A stretch of DNA of 34,869 nucleotides from Nocardia carnea (GCF_029868855.1 NZ_JARWOV010000089.1:1-34869), one strand, 5' to 3'; shown: positions 7,514-15,872, counted from the stretch's first letter. Numbers and translations are program-made. Notes: generated by a model not told the origin, from the letters alone.

Positions 7514-8512
7514 ATGCGCGCGATCAATTTGAACGGTTTCGGTGGGCCCGAGGTGATGGAGTGGTCGGCGGCGCCCGACCCGGTACCCGGGCACGGTGAG
7601 GTGCTGATCGAGGTGGCGGCGGCCGGGGTGAACCGGGCCGATCTGCTGCAGCGCCGCGGCTTCTACGCGCCGCCGGCCGGGACGACACCGATCCCCGGGC
7701 TGGAATGTTCCGGCGTCATCGCGCAGGTCGGCGACGGCGTCCGCGAGTGGTCGGTGGGTGACCGGGTGTGCGCGCTGCTCTCCGGCGGCGGCTACGCCGA
7801 GAAGGTGGTGGTGCCCGCCGGCCAGGTGCTGCCGGTGCCGGAGGGCCTGGATCTGGCGGCGGCGGCCGGGCTGCCCGAGGTGGCCGCGACGGTGTGGTCG
7901 AATCTCGTGATGACCGCCGGCCTGCATTCCGGGCAGCTGCTGCTCGTGCACGGCGGTGGTAGCGGTATCGGCACGCATGCCATCCAGGTGGCGGTGCGGC
8001 TGGGCGCCCGGGTCGCGGTGACCGCGGGCTCGGCGGCAAAGCTCCAGCGCTGCGCTGAGCTCGGGGCCAGCGTTCTGATCAACTATCGAGAGCACGATTT
8101 CGTGGACCTGATCCGCGCCGAGCACGGTCTGGGCGGACCTGGCGCCGATATCATCCTCGACAATATGGGCGCCGCCTACCTGGGCCGCAATATCGAGGCG
8201 CTGGCCGCGGACGGCCAGGTGGTGATCATCGGGATGCAGGGCGGTGTGAACGCCGAACTGAATCTGGGTGCGCTGATGGCCAAACGGGGCACGGTCCGCG
8301 CCATCAAACTGCGCGACCGCCCGGCCACCGGGCGCGGCAGCAAGGCCGACATCATCGCCGAGGTACGCGCCCACGTGTGGCCCCTGCTGGAAAAGGGTGA
8401 GATCGTACCCGTGATCCACGCCGAGGTGCCGGTGGCCGAGGCGGGCCGCGCGCACGAAATGCTCGACGAACACGAAACATTCGGCAAAGTGATTCTGCAG
8501 GTGGCCAGCTGA
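7514..8512 (+). CDS. NAD(P)H-quinone oxidoreductase (zinc-free MDR, PIG3/QOR type)
   Basis: A 332-residue medium-chain dehydrogenase/reductase. The GroES-like half carries G-V-N-R-A-D-L-L-Q-R-x-G, and the Rossmann half carries V-H-G-G-G-S-G-I-G-T-H-A-I-Q, both typical of the PIG3-like quinone oxidoreductases. The cysteine and histidine zinc ligands of alcohol dehydrogenases are absent. It probably reduces quinones or enones with NADPH. ATG 7514 follows a GGGGC stretch; TTG 7499 is a weaker alternative. The pairing with the convergent aminotransferase-like gene 17 bp away matches Rv3777/Rv3778c of M. tuberculosis. Confidence 0.9.
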   Translation: MRAINLNGFGGPEVMEWSAAPDPVPGHGEVLIEVAAAGVNRADLLQRRGFYAPPAGTTPIPGLECSGVIAQVGDGVREWSVGDRVCALLSGGGYAEKVVVPAGQVLPVPEGLDLAAAAGLPEVAATVWSNLVMTAGLHSGQLLLVHGGGSGIGTHAIQVAVRLGARVAVTAGSAAKLQRCAELGASVLINYREHDFVDLIRAEHGLGGPGADIILDNMGAAYLGRNIEALAADGQVVIIGMQGGVNAELNLGALMAKRGTVRAIKLRDRPATGRGSKADIIAEVRAHVWPLLEKGEIVPVIHAEVPVAEAGRAHEMLDEHETFGKVILQVAS

Positions 8513-8529
8513 CCCGGGCGCCGGGGACC

Positions 8530-9732
8530 TCAGCCGAGGGACGCGAGCGCCCGGCCGAAGAGGTCGATCTCGCGCCGGGTGGTGTACGGCGCGAGACCGA
8601 TCGTCACCGCACCGCCTTCGTCGTTGACGCCCAGCGCGTCCAGTAGCCGGCTGCCGCCGTGGGCACCGGCGAGCACGGTGATCCGCTTATCGGCCAGTTC
8701 GGCCGCTATCTTCTCCGCCTGCATACCGTCGATGGTGAAGCTGACCGTCGGGATCCGGGTCGACGCCCGGCCGATCACGGTGAGACCACTGATCTTGTCC
8801 AGGGTGCTCATCAGATGCTCGAACAGCTGGTCGTGGTAGTCCTGCAGCGAGGTCACAGAGATCTCGAGCCGTTCCCGCCGGGTTCCCTCGGCACGTTCGT
8901 CGAGACCGGCGAGATAGTCGATCGAGGTGGTGAGCCCGGCCAGCAACGCATACTGGTGTCCGCCCACCTCCAGCCGTTCGGGACCCTTCGCGTACGGGTT
9001 CAACGCCATGGACGGGATCCGGTCCAGGAACGCCGGATCCCGGAAGACCAGCGCCCCGACCTGCGGCCCGCCCCAGCTCGGACCGCTGAGCGCGACCACA
9101 TCGGCATTCAGGTCCTCGATATCGATCAGCGCGTACGGCGCCGCACCCACCGCGTCGGCGACCAGCAGCCCGCCGACCTCGTGTACCCGTTCCGCGGCGA
9201 CCCGCACCGACGGTGCCGAACCCACGATCGGGGAAGCCGCCGTCAGCGCGACCAGCCGGGCGGTGGGACCGATGAGTTCCTCGAACTGCCAGGCCGGCAT
9301 CTCACAGGTCTCGATCTCCACCTCGGCCCAGCGCACATGCGCGCCGTACCGGTTGGCGATACGCAGCCACGGCGCGACATTCGCCTCGTCGTCCAGGCGC
9401 GACAGCACGATGCCGGTGCCCAGTCCCAGCCGGGAACTCAGTGATTCGGCCAGCCAGGACAGCAGGACGGCGCGGTCGGGCCCCAGTACGACCCCGCTCG
9501 GGTCGGCACCGACGAGATCCGCGACGGCCACCCGGGCGTCGTGCAGGATCTCCGCGCTGCGTTTGGCGGCACCGTGCCGGCCGATATGGGTGAAAGACGA
9601 CGAGCGGAATCCGGTCGACACCGCGCGCGAGACAGAATCCGGAACAAGCATGCCCGCCTGCGGAGCCAAGTTGATCCAGCCGTCGGCCAGGGCGGGGATC
9701 AGTCCCCGGACCCGCGCGACGTCGTAAGTCAT
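8530..9732 (-). CDS. Cysteine desulfurase-like (class V aminotransferase fold) protein lacking the PLP lysine
   Basis: A 400-residue protein with the class V aminotransferase/SufS fold. The substrate-side L-D-D-E-A-N motif is at 113-118, the Asp that contacts the PLP ring is kept (V-A-D-A, Asp193), and the C-terminal domain is complete. Where SufS and CsdB have S-G-H-K, with Lys binding PLP, this protein reads S216-G-P-S219 followed by W-G-G-P. The Schiff-base lysine is therefore replaced by serine and its histidine by proline. Either it binds no covalent PLP or it has another role. The protein is otherwise well preserved, which argues against decay. The ATG at 9732 is clear; the longer open frame upstream is antisense to the next gene. 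Confidence 0.85.
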   Translation of the reverse strand: MTYDVARVRGLIPALADGWINLAPQAGMLVPDSVSRAVSTGFRSSSFTHIGRHGAAKRSAEILHDARVAVADLVGADPSGVVLGPDRAVLLSWLAESLSSRLGLGTGIVLSRLDDEANVAPWLRIANRYGAHVRWAEVEIETCEMPAWQFEELIGPTARLVALTAASPIVGSAPSVRVAAERVHEVGGLLVADAVGAAPYALIDIEDLNADVVALSGPSWGGPQVGALVFRDPAFLDRIPSMALNPYAKGPERLEVGGHQYALLAGLTTSIDYLAGLDERAEGTRRERLEISVTSLQDYHDQLFEHLMSTLDKISGLTVIGRASTRIPTVSFTIDGMQAEKIAAELADKRITVLAGAHGGSRLLDALGVNDEGGAVTIGLAPYTTRREIDLFGRALASLG

Positions 9733-9901
9733 GCAGGCCACTTTAAGGCAGCGGCCTCGGCTCGGTAACCCTGGTCCGGCCCAGTGTGGGGACTTGCCCG
9801 CGGGCGGCACGGCCGGTTCGCCGCGGGCGGCACAGCGGGTACGACCCGCACTACCACCACCGGCTTTAGCGAGTTCGCGGCGAACACGACATGATGGGGG
9901 C

Positions 9902-10492
9902 ATGACGCAATCGGATGACGCATCGGATCCCGTTGTCGTGATCGGCCCCGAAGGCCGTCCGCTGGTGTTGCCGCCGGGCGCCGCATCGAACGCGTCGTAT
10001 TCCGGCGGGGAGAACTCCACCGGCGACGAGACCGAGGGCGACCGCACCGAAACACTCGCCGATATGGTCGAGCAGCCGGCCAAGGTGATGCGGATCGGCA
10101 CCATGATCAAACAGCTGCTGGAGGAGGTGCGGGCGGCCCCGCTCGACGACGCCAGCCGCACCCGCCTGGCCGAAATCCACAAATCCTCCATCCGCGAGCT
10201 GGAGCAGGGCCTGGCCCCGGAGCTGCGCGAGGAGCTGGAACGGCTGGCGCTGCCGTTCAGCGAAGAGGCCGTCCCCTCGGACGCGGAACTGCGGATCGCG
10301 CAGGCGCAGCTCGTGGGCTGGCTCGAAGGTTTGTTCCACGGCATCCAGACGGCGTTGTTCGCCCAGCAGATGGCCGCGCGCGCACAGCTCGAGCAGATGC
10401 GCCAAGGTGCCCTGCCACCGGGTATCCACGCCGGTGAGGGCCGTGGCGGTCAGCAGGGACACTCCATCGGGGGCACCGGGCAATACCTCTGA
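9902..10492 (+). CDS. bpa: Bacterial proteasome activator Bpa
   Basis: A 196-residue protein of the DUF2587 family (Rv3780 of M. tuberculosis), the ATP-independent ring activator of the 20S proteasome. The central part, about residues 55-165, is the four-helix bundle, with conserved V-M-R-I-G-T-M-I-K-Q-L-L-E-E-V-R. The protein ends in G-Q-Y-L, the motif that docks into pockets of the proteasome alpha ring and opens its gate. The first 45 residues and the Gly/Gln-rich segment before the C-terminus look disordered, as expected. ATG 9902 follows a GGGGG stretch. It lies between the desulfurase-like gene and the galactan exporter genes, as in mycobacteria. Confidence 0.93.
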   Translation: MTQSDDASDPVVVIGPEGRPLVLPPGAASNASYSGGENSTGDETEGDRTETLADMVEQPAKVMRIGTMIKQLLEEVRAAPLDDASRTRLAEIHKSSIRELEQGLAPELREELERLALPFSEEAVPSDAELRIAQAQLVGWLEGLFHGIQTALFAQQMAARAQLEQMRQGALPPGIHAGEGRGGQQGHSIGGTGQYL

Positions 10493-10540
10493 ACGCGGTG
10501 GTGTATATGCCAGGCGTTACCGGATCGTGTTGCCGGGGTA

Positions 10541-11551
10541 GTGTCGTGCACCGTGCCTGCAGCTTCCGCTCGCCCCGACCTGGTAACCCCTGAAGAACCG
10601 GCGAGCACCGACGAGAGCTCGGTGCGCGCCGACCACACTCCCGCCGCAGATGAGAAGCCCGTGAGTTCCGAGCAGACCCCGGTAGCCGATACCGATATCG
10701 CCCAGGTGACCGCCCCGGCACCGATCGAGCCCGATTCGCAGTCCTGGGCCCGCGCCTGGCGCGATATCCGCGACGGTTTCGGACAGCGCGAACTATGGCT
10801 CTCGCTCGGCTGGCAGGACATCAAACAGCGCTACCGGCGTTCGGTGATCGGTCCGTTCTGGATCACCATCGCGACCGCCGTACAGGCCACCGCCATCGGC
10901 ATCCTGTACGCGGCGTTGCTCGGTCAGCCGCTGCAGGAATACCTACCGTACGTCGCGGTGGGCCTGATCGTGTGGAATGTCATCAACGCCTCGATCCTCG
11001 AGGGCGCGGATGTGTTCATCGCCAACGAGGGCCTGATCAAACAGCTGCCCTCGGCACTGAGCGTGCACGTGTTCCGGCTGGTGTGGCGGCAGATGCTGTT
11101 CTTCGCGCACAACCTGCTGATCTACGTCGTGGTCCTGGCCCTGTTCGGGGTCTGGCGCGATCTGCACTGGACGGCGATTTTCGCGCTACCGGCGCTGGTG
11201 CTGCTGTTCCTCAACGCCATGTGGGTCTCGGTGCTGTTCGGGATCTTCAGTACCCGCTACCGCGATATCGCACCCATCCTCGGCAGTATGACGCTGATGC
11301 TCTTCGTGCTGACCCCGGTGATGTGGAGCACCAAGAGCCTCGAGGCCCAGGGCGGCGAGGTCGCCGAACGGGCCCGGGTGGCCGAACTGGTCCCCACCTA
11401 CCACTATCTGGAGATCGTGCGTGCGCCGCTGCTCGGCGACGACCAGAAGCTGTACCACTGGGCAATCGTCGGCGGGATCACCGTGGTGGGTTGGATCGGT
11501 GCCGCGATCGCCCTGAAGAAGTACCGTTCGCGCGTGCCCTACTGGGTTTAG
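10541..11551 (+). CDS. wzm: ABC-2 type polysaccharide exporter permease (Wzm)
   Basis: A 336-residue inner-membrane permease. After a disordered, acidic, Pro/Ala/Glu-rich N-terminal tail of about 65 residues comes the Wzm signature W-L-S-L-G-W-Q-D-I-K-Q-R-Y-R-R-S-V-I-G-P-F-W, and then about six membrane helices. It pairs with the ATPase gene 13 bp downstream. Homologues in mycobacteria are believed to flip lipid-linked galactan. The tail is longer than in the M. tuberculosis protein, by my recollection of its length. GTG 10541 and GTG 10553 are both possible starts. It is the first gene of the wzm-wzt-glfT1 operon. Confidence 0.9.
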   Translation: MSCTVPAASARPDLVTPEEPASTDESSVRADHTPAADEKPVSSEQTPVADTDIAQVTAPAPIEPDSQSWARAWRDIRDGFGQRELWLSLGWQDIKQRYRRSVIGPFWITIATAVQATAIGILYAALLGQPLQEYLPYVAVGLIVWNVINASILEGADVFIANEGLIKQLPSALSVHVFRLVWRQMLFFAHNLLIYVVVLALFGVWRDLHWTAIFALPALVLLFLNAMWVSVLFGIFSTRYRDIAPILGSMTLMLFVLTPVMWSTKSLEAQGGEVAERARVAELVPTYHYLEIVRAPLLGDDQKLYHWAIVGGITVVGWIGAAIALKKYRSRVPYWV

Positions 11552-11564
11552 GAGTCAGCCGGTC

Positions 11565-12443
11565 ATGACCGATCAGGTGAGTATCGAAACCCGCGACGCG
11601 TGGGTGGAATTCCCGATCTTCGACGCGAAATCTCGGTCGCTGAAGAAGGCGTTTCTGGGCAAGGCGGGCGGTTCGATCGGCCGCAACCAGTCCGATGTGG
11701 TGGTCGTGGAGGCACTGCGCGACATCACGCTGTCGCTGAAGGAAGGCGACCGGGTGGGCCTGGTCGGCCACAACGGCGCCGGCAAGTCCACCCTGCTGCG
11801 ACTGCTGTCCGGTATCTACGAACCCTCGCGCGGCAGCGCGCGCATCCGCGGGCGGGTGGCGCCGGTGTTCGATCTGGGCGTCGGGATGGACCCGGAGATC
11901 TCCGGCTACGAGAACATCATCATCCGCGGCCTGTTCCTCGGGCAGACGCGTAAGCAGATGCTGGCCAAAATCGACGAGATCGCCGAGTTCACCGAACTCG
12001 GCGAATACCTGTCCATGCCCTTGCGTACCTATTCGACCGGTATGCGGGTCCGGCTGGCGATGGGTGTGGTGACCTCCATCGACCCCGAGATCCTGCTGCT
12101 GGACGAGGGTATCGGCGCGGTCGACGCGGAGTTCATGAAGAAGGCCCGGATCCGGCTGCAGGAACTGGTCGCCCGCTCCGGCATCCTCGTTTTCGCCAGC
12201 CATTCCAACGAATTCCTCGCCCAGCTCTGCGATACCGCGATGTGGATCGACCACGGCCAGATCCGGTTGCAGGGCGGAATCGAAGAGGTGGTCCGCGCCT
12301 ACGAGGGTCCCGAGGCGGGTAACCATGTGGCGACGGTACTGCGGGAACTGGAGGCCGAGAAGGCCGGTGGTTCCCCGGCCGCAGCCGCCGGCCCGGCACA
12401 ACCGGCCGACGGCGAACGAGAACTGGAGAAAAATCAGGTATGA
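11565..12443 (+). CDS. wzt: ABC polysaccharide exporter ATPase (Wzt)
   Basis: A 292-residue nucleotide-binding subunit. Walker A is G68-H-N-G-A-G-K-S-T76, the signature is Y-S-T-G-M at 156-160, Walker B is I-L-L-L-D-E at 176-181, and the switch histidine is His213. The V-F-D-L-G-V-G segment is typical of polysaccharide exporters. There is no C-terminal carbohydrate-binding domain of the kind found in O-antigen Wzt proteins; instead there is an Ala/Pro/Glu-rich tail of about 28 residues. GGAG lies about ten bases before the ATG. The stop TGA (12441-12443) overlaps the ATG of glfT1 as ATGA, and these bases belong to a copy of the 59-bp repeat. Confidence 0.93.
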   Translation: MTDQVSIETRDAWVEFPIFDAKSRSLKKAFLGKAGGSIGRNQSDVVVVEALRDITLSLKEGDRVGLVGHNGAGKSTLLRLLSGIYEPSRGSARIRGRVAPVFDLGVGMDPEISGYENIIIRGLFLGQTRKQMLAKIDEIAEFTELGEYLSMPLRTYSTGMRVRLAMGVVTSIDPEILLLDEGIGAVDAEFMKKARIRLQELVARSGILVFASHSNEFLAQLCDTAMWIDHGQIRLQGGIEEVVRAYEGPEAGNHVATVLRELEAEKAGGSPAAAAGPAQPADGERELEKNQV

Positions 12444-12498
12444 GCGAGTCAGGCCCGGAGGGGGTGGCGAAGCGTGACCACGCGGAGCCCTCGCTCAC
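12440..12498 (+). repeat. 59-bp palindromic-ended repeat, copy A (within the glfT1 start)
   Basis: This copy reads in the orientation that encodes M-S-E-S-G-P-E. It differs from the reverse complement of copy B at about six of 59 positions. One change is in the last base, which leaves an 8-bp inverted repeat (TGAGCGAG / CTCGCTCA). It begins exactly at the ATG of glfT1 and contains the stop codon of wzt. It is the only one of the four copies that lies inside a recognised gene. Confidence 0.85.
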
Positions 12499-13714
12499 AC
12501 CCGATGGATCGAGCCCGATCGAGTCGGGTGGCTCGGCACAGCCGGAACAATCCACAACTGCGCCCGCCGAGCCGGCCACGGCGGTGAAGGACGAGCCGGC
12601 GACCACAGGGCAACCGGACCAGGCCAAGACTGCGCAGGATGCGCCGCCGTCGGCAGAACAGGACACATCCCCCACGCCTGCCCAGGATTCGCCGCCCACG
12701 GCGGAACCGGCCGAACCGACCACGACGGGGCCGGCCGAAACGAACGCGACACCCCGGGTCGTTTCCCCCGGTGCCGTGCCCACGGACCCCGCCGCGGCGG
12801 TACTTCCCGCGGTCGACTACAGCGCGGACGCCACCGTCGTCGCCGTGGTGGTCACCCACAAGCGGCGTGATCTACTCGCCGAATCGCTGAAAGCCGTGGC
12901 GACCCAGTCGCGCCCGGTCGATCATCTGATCGTGGTCGACAACGGGAACGAGAGCGAGGTGGCCGAACTGGTCGCCGATCAGCCGGTGCCGACCACCTAT
13001 CTCGGTTCCGCGCACAACCTCGGCGGTGCCGGTGGGTTCGCGCTGGGCATGTTGCACGCGCTGAGCCTGGGTGCCGACTGGGTGTGGCTGGCCGACGACG
13101 ACGGCCGCCCAGACGGTCCGGAAGTACTCGCCACGCTGTTCGATTGCGCACGCCGCCACGAACTCGTGGAGGTTTCGCCGGTGGTGTGCGATATCGACGA
13201 GCCCGATCGGCTGGCCTTCCCGCTGCGCCGCGGCCTGGTGTGGCGGCGGCGGCGCTCCGAACTCGGCTCCGATGATTTCCTGCCGGGTATCGCCTCTCTG
13301 TTCAACGGCGCGCTGATCTCGGCGCAGGCGGTGGATGTGATCGGCGTACCGGATCTGCGGTTGTTCGTGCGCGGTGACGAGGTGGAGGTCCATCGACGCC
13401 TGGTGCGCTCCGGATTACCCTTCGGCACCTGCCTGCAAACGGCGTATCTGCATCCGAACGGTGCCGCCGAATTCAAGCCGATCCTCGGCGGCCGGATGCA
13501 CACCCAGTACCCGGACGATCCGGTGAAGCGCTATTTCACCTACCGCAACCGCGGCTACCTCATGTCGCAGCCGGGTATGCGAAAGCTGCTGCCGCAGGAA
13601 TGGATTCGTTTCTCCTGGTTCTTCCTGGTGACCCGCCGCGATCCGGCCGGGCTGCGCGAGTGGTTCCACCTGCGCAGCCTCGGCCGTAACGAGCAGTTCC
13701 AGAAACCGGATTAG
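12440..13714 (+). CDS. glfT1: Galactofuranosyltransferase GlfT1
   Basis: A 424-residue GT2 enzyme that adds the first galactofuranose residues to the decaprenyl-diphosphate-GlcNAc-rhamnose acceptor. The catalytic domain, from about residue 131, starts with V-V-A-V-V-V-T-H-K-R and has the metal-binding triple Asp 219-221 (W-L-A-D-D-D-G). The R-N-R-G-Y segment and the rest closely match M. tuberculosis Rv3782. The first 130 residues are an extra Pro/Ala/Thr/Glu-rich disordered region absent from the mycobacterial enzyme. Its first 19 or so residues, M-S-E-S-G-P-E-G-V-A-K-R onwards, are encoded by a copy of the dispersed 59-bp repeat. Translation is coupled to wzt through an ATGA overlap. A later start near residue 131 cannot be excluded. 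Confidence 0.93.
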   Translation: MSESGPEGVAKRDHAEPSLTPDGSSPIESGGSAQPEQSTTAPAEPATAVKDEPATTGQPDQAKTAQDAPPSAEQDTSPTPAQDSPPTAEPAEPTTTGPAETNATPRVVSPGAVPTDPAAAVLPAVDYSADATVVAVVVTHKRRDLLAESLKAVATQSRPVDHLIVVDNGNESEVAELVADQPVPTTYLGSAHNLGGAGGFALGMLHALSLGADWVWLADDDGRPDGPEVLATLFDCARRHELVEVSPVVCDIDEPDRLAFPLRRGLVWRRRRSELGSDDFLPGIASLFNGALISAQAVDVIGVPDLRLFVRGDEVEVHRRLVRSGLPFGTCLQTAYLHPNGAAEFKPILGGRMHTQYPDDPVKRYFTYRNRGYLMSQPGMRKLLPQEWIRFSWFFLVTRRDPAGLREWFHLRSLGRNEQFQKPD

Positions 13715-13839
13715 CCCCGGACCGCAGATACGGCTCATATCGGTCACCCGATGCGTAACAGGGGTTGACGGCGGATGCGAGAGTTTCCTCCCCACCAGGT
13801 AGGTTCGGCTGGCAATCAGCATGATTCGGGAGGAGATCG

Positions 13840-14559
13840 ATGAGTTACCCCGGCGGTCAGCCGCCACAGGGCATGCCCGCACCCGGCCAGTTCCCGGCGC
13901 CGCAACCACAGTTCGCGCCGCCGGCACCGTATCCGGGTGGGCAGCCGCAGCAACCAGGGGGACCACAGGGGCAGCAGCAGTGGGGCGTGCCACCGCAGGG
14001 ATTCGGGCAGCCCCCGGGGCAACCGCAGCACCCGAGCAGCCCGCAGCCCCAGCCGGTGGGACAACCGCAGTTCCAGAGCGGGCCGTACCCACAGCCGGCG
14101 GGGCAACCGCCGGCACAGTTCGGGCCGGGCGGGCAGCCCGGACCGTATGGCCAGCAGCCGGGTCAGGCGGGGCCGAACGATCCACCGGGCATCACGGTGG
14201 ATTGTTCCTACACGCCCATGGCCTTCCTGCTCGCCATCACCAAACCGAAGATTTTCGTCAACGGGCAGCAGGTGCCGAATACGCGGTGGGGCGCGAACCA
14301 TATCCCGGTCGGCGCCGGCAACTATCACGTGCGCGTGGTGACGCCGTGGTTGTTCGATATGGGTCCCGCGGACGCCCCGGTGTCTGTTCAGCCCGGGCAG
14401 GCGGTTCGCTACTACTACCGGACACCCGCGATCATCTTCATGAACGGCGCGATCGGGCCGGTACCGCAGAAGACCCCCGGCATGGTGGTGATGTACGTGC
14501 TGTGGGCGTTCGTAGCGCTCATGTTCGTGCTCAACATCGCCGTGATGGCATCGATGTGA
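13840..14559 (+). CDS. Pro/Gly/Gln-rich protein with C-terminal membrane anchor
   Basis: A 239-residue protein. Residues 1-125 are a low-complexity region of Pro, Gly and Gln with repeated G-Q-P and P-G-Q units, probably disordered. Residues 126-205 form a compact segment that looks beta-rich (I-T-V-D-C-S-Y-T-P...I-P-V-G-A-G-N-Y-H-V-R-V). The last 25 residues are one membrane helix. There is no signal peptide, so the body is probably cytoplasmic with a tail anchor. I recognise no family. GGGAGGAG eight bases before the ATG supports the start. It follows glfT1 by 125 bp, and a link to the envelope is only positional. Confidence 0.75.
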   Translation: MSYPGGQPPQGMPAPGQFPAPQPQFAPPAPYPGGQPQQPGGPQGQQQWGVPPQGFGQPPGQPQHPSSPQPQPVGQPQFQSGPYPQPAGQPPAQFGPGGQPGPYGQQPGQAGPNDPPGITVDCSYTPMAFLLAITKPKIFVNGQQVPNTRWGANHIPVGAGNYHVRVVTPWLFDMGPADAPVSVQPGQAVRYYYRTPAIIFMNGAIGPVPQKTPGMVVMYVLWAFVALMFVLNIAVMASM

Positions 14560-14961
14560 GTTGATGCGCACGCTCGGCGCGCCCGGCAGGGCCGGGTCCG
14601 CCGAGCGCACACCGTGATGCGTAGCGTCTGATTCCCGGCGCTGCCGGACGGGATCGCGGAGGGCCGCTCGGCCGTACCGCAGAGCTCCTCGATGTCGGCC
14701 ATTTCGGCGAGACCGCGAGGGGCTTCCTCACGAGCACGCCCGTGGCGCCGACGGACACGCGCCGAACGCATCCGTGACGAGCTCGGACTTCGACGACCTC
14801 GTCGCGGTCCGGATATCGGACGCACGGCAGGCGCGGCCGACCTACCTGCGCTGATCGCGCGCCCCCTGGGCAACGTCGAGCCGGTTGCCTACGCTCGAAC
14901 CGCATGCGCCTGCCACGTGGGGAACCGCGGGCGGCGGCCGCGACGACAGAAGGGGCAGGCT
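14560..14961. other. Intergenic stretch of 402 bases upstream of the SDR gene
   Basis: No convincing gene is seen. Short open frames on both strands are arginine-rich shadows without a ribosome binding site. The left end holds a strong hairpin (14571-14607); the right end should contain the SDR promoter, but I see no clear -10/-35 pair. Confidence 0.55.
14571..14607. terminator. Two-step GC hairpin after the PGQ-rich gene
   Basis: CGCTCGGCG (14571-14579) pairs perfectly with CGCCGAGCG (14599-14607). Inside it CCCGGC (14582-14587) pairs with GCCGGG (14591-14596), separated by small internal loops. It begins 12 bases after the stop codon. No U-tract follows, so if it terminates transcription it is the U-less kind. 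Confidence 0.5.
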
Positions 14962-15813
14962 ATGACGGCAACCGGAGACAAACCACTGAGCGGCCGGACG
15001 ATGATCATGTCCGGTGGCAGCCGGGGCATCGGCCTGGAGATCGCCAAGCGGGCCGGCGCCGACGGCGCGAACATCACGCTGATCGCCAAAACCGATCAGC
15101 CACATCCCAAACTGCCCGGCACCATCCACACCGCGGCGGCCGAGATCGAGGCCGTGGGCGGGACGGTATTGCCGTTCGTGGGTGATATCCGGCTCGACGA
15201 TTCGGTGGCCGAGGCCGTCCGGCAGACCACCGAACGTTTCGGCGGAATCGATATCGTGGTGAACAACGCCTCCGCCATCGACCTGTCCCCCACCGATACG
15301 CTGGCCATGAAGAAGTACGACCTGATGCAGGACATCAACTGCCGCGGCAGTTTCCTGCTGTCCAAGCTCTGCATACCGGAGTTACGCAAATCCGCTGCGG
15401 CCGGGCGTAACCCGCATATTCTCACGCTTTCGCCCCCGCTGAACCTGGACCCGAAATGGGCGGGCTCCTCATTGGGCTACACGATCGCCAAGTACGGCAT
15501 GTCACTGACCACGCTGGGGCTGGCCGAGGAACTGAAATCCGACGGTATCGGCGTGAATTCGCTGTGGCCGCGGACCACCATCGCCACCGCGGCGGTGCGC
15601 AATCTGCTCGGCGGTGACGAGATGGTGAGCACCTCGCGGACCCCGGATATCTACGCCGACGCGGCCTACCTGGTGCTCACCTCACCGGCCGCCGAAACCA
15701 CCGGCAATTTCTTCGTCGACGACGACGTACTCGCCGCCCACGGCATCACCGACCTCGACAAATACCGCGTGACGCCCGGCGACGGTCCCCTCACCACAGA
15801 CCTGTTCCTCTGA
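14962..15813 (+). CDS. Short-chain dehydrogenase/reductase (HSDL2-like)
   Basis: A 283-residue SDR. The nucleotide motif is S-G-G-S-R-G-I-G near residue 20, followed by V-N-N-A-S. The catalytic set is Ser in L-T-L-S-P-P, then Y-T-I-A-K. The long insert after the first strand (T-D-Q-P-H-P-K-L-P-G-T-I) and the S-P-P-L-N-L segment are typical of hydroxysteroid dehydrogenase-like protein 2 relatives, which are thought to act on fatty-acyl or steroid substrates. The true substrate is unknown. GAAGGGG nine bases upstream supports ATG 14962. It is convergent with glfT2, with a terminator hairpin between them. Confidence 0.88.
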   Translation: MTATGDKPLSGRTMIMSGGSRGIGLEIAKRAGADGANITLIAKTDQPHPKLPGTIHTAAAEIEAVGGTVLPFVGDIRLDDSVAEAVRQTTERFGGIDIVVNNASAIDLSPTDTLAMKKYDLMQDINCRGSFLLSKLCIPELRKSAAAGRNPHILTLSPPLNLDPKWAGSSLGYTIAKYGMSLTTLGLAEELKSDGIGVNSLWPRTTIATAAVRNLLGGDEMVSTSRTPDIYADAAYLVLTSPAAETTGNFFVDDDVLAAHGITDLDKYRVTPGDGPLTTDLFL

Positions 15814-15833
15814 CGAGCAACCGCCGCCTCACC

Positions 15834-15863
15834 CGGGGGTGGAACCGTAATGGTTCCCCCCCG
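15834..15863. terminator. Strong hairpin between convergent SDR and glfT2 genes
   Basis: A stem of 12 base pairs with one bulged T: CGGGGG plus GGAACC on the left, GGTTCC plus CCCCCG on the right, and a GTAAT loop (15847-15851). It lies in the 59-bp gap between the two convergent stop codons and could serve both strands. There is no U-tract on either side. Confidence 0.6.
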
Positions 15864-15872
15864 CCCGTCAGC

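Noticed and set aside
7445..8473. Upstream extension of the lactate monooxygenase-like frame (734 codons in total)
   Set aside because: The extra part is antisense to the quinone oxidoreductase gene and reads as low-information sequence; the conserved protein begins at GTG 7444.
9733..10344. Upstream extension of the desulfurase-like frame (604 codons in total)
   Set aside because: It is antisense to the bpa gene and rich in Ser/Arg; family homology begins at ATG 9732.
13765..13805. TTGACG and TAGGTT as a promoter for the PGQ-rich gene
   Set aside because: The spacing is 29 bases, too long for a vegetative promoter.
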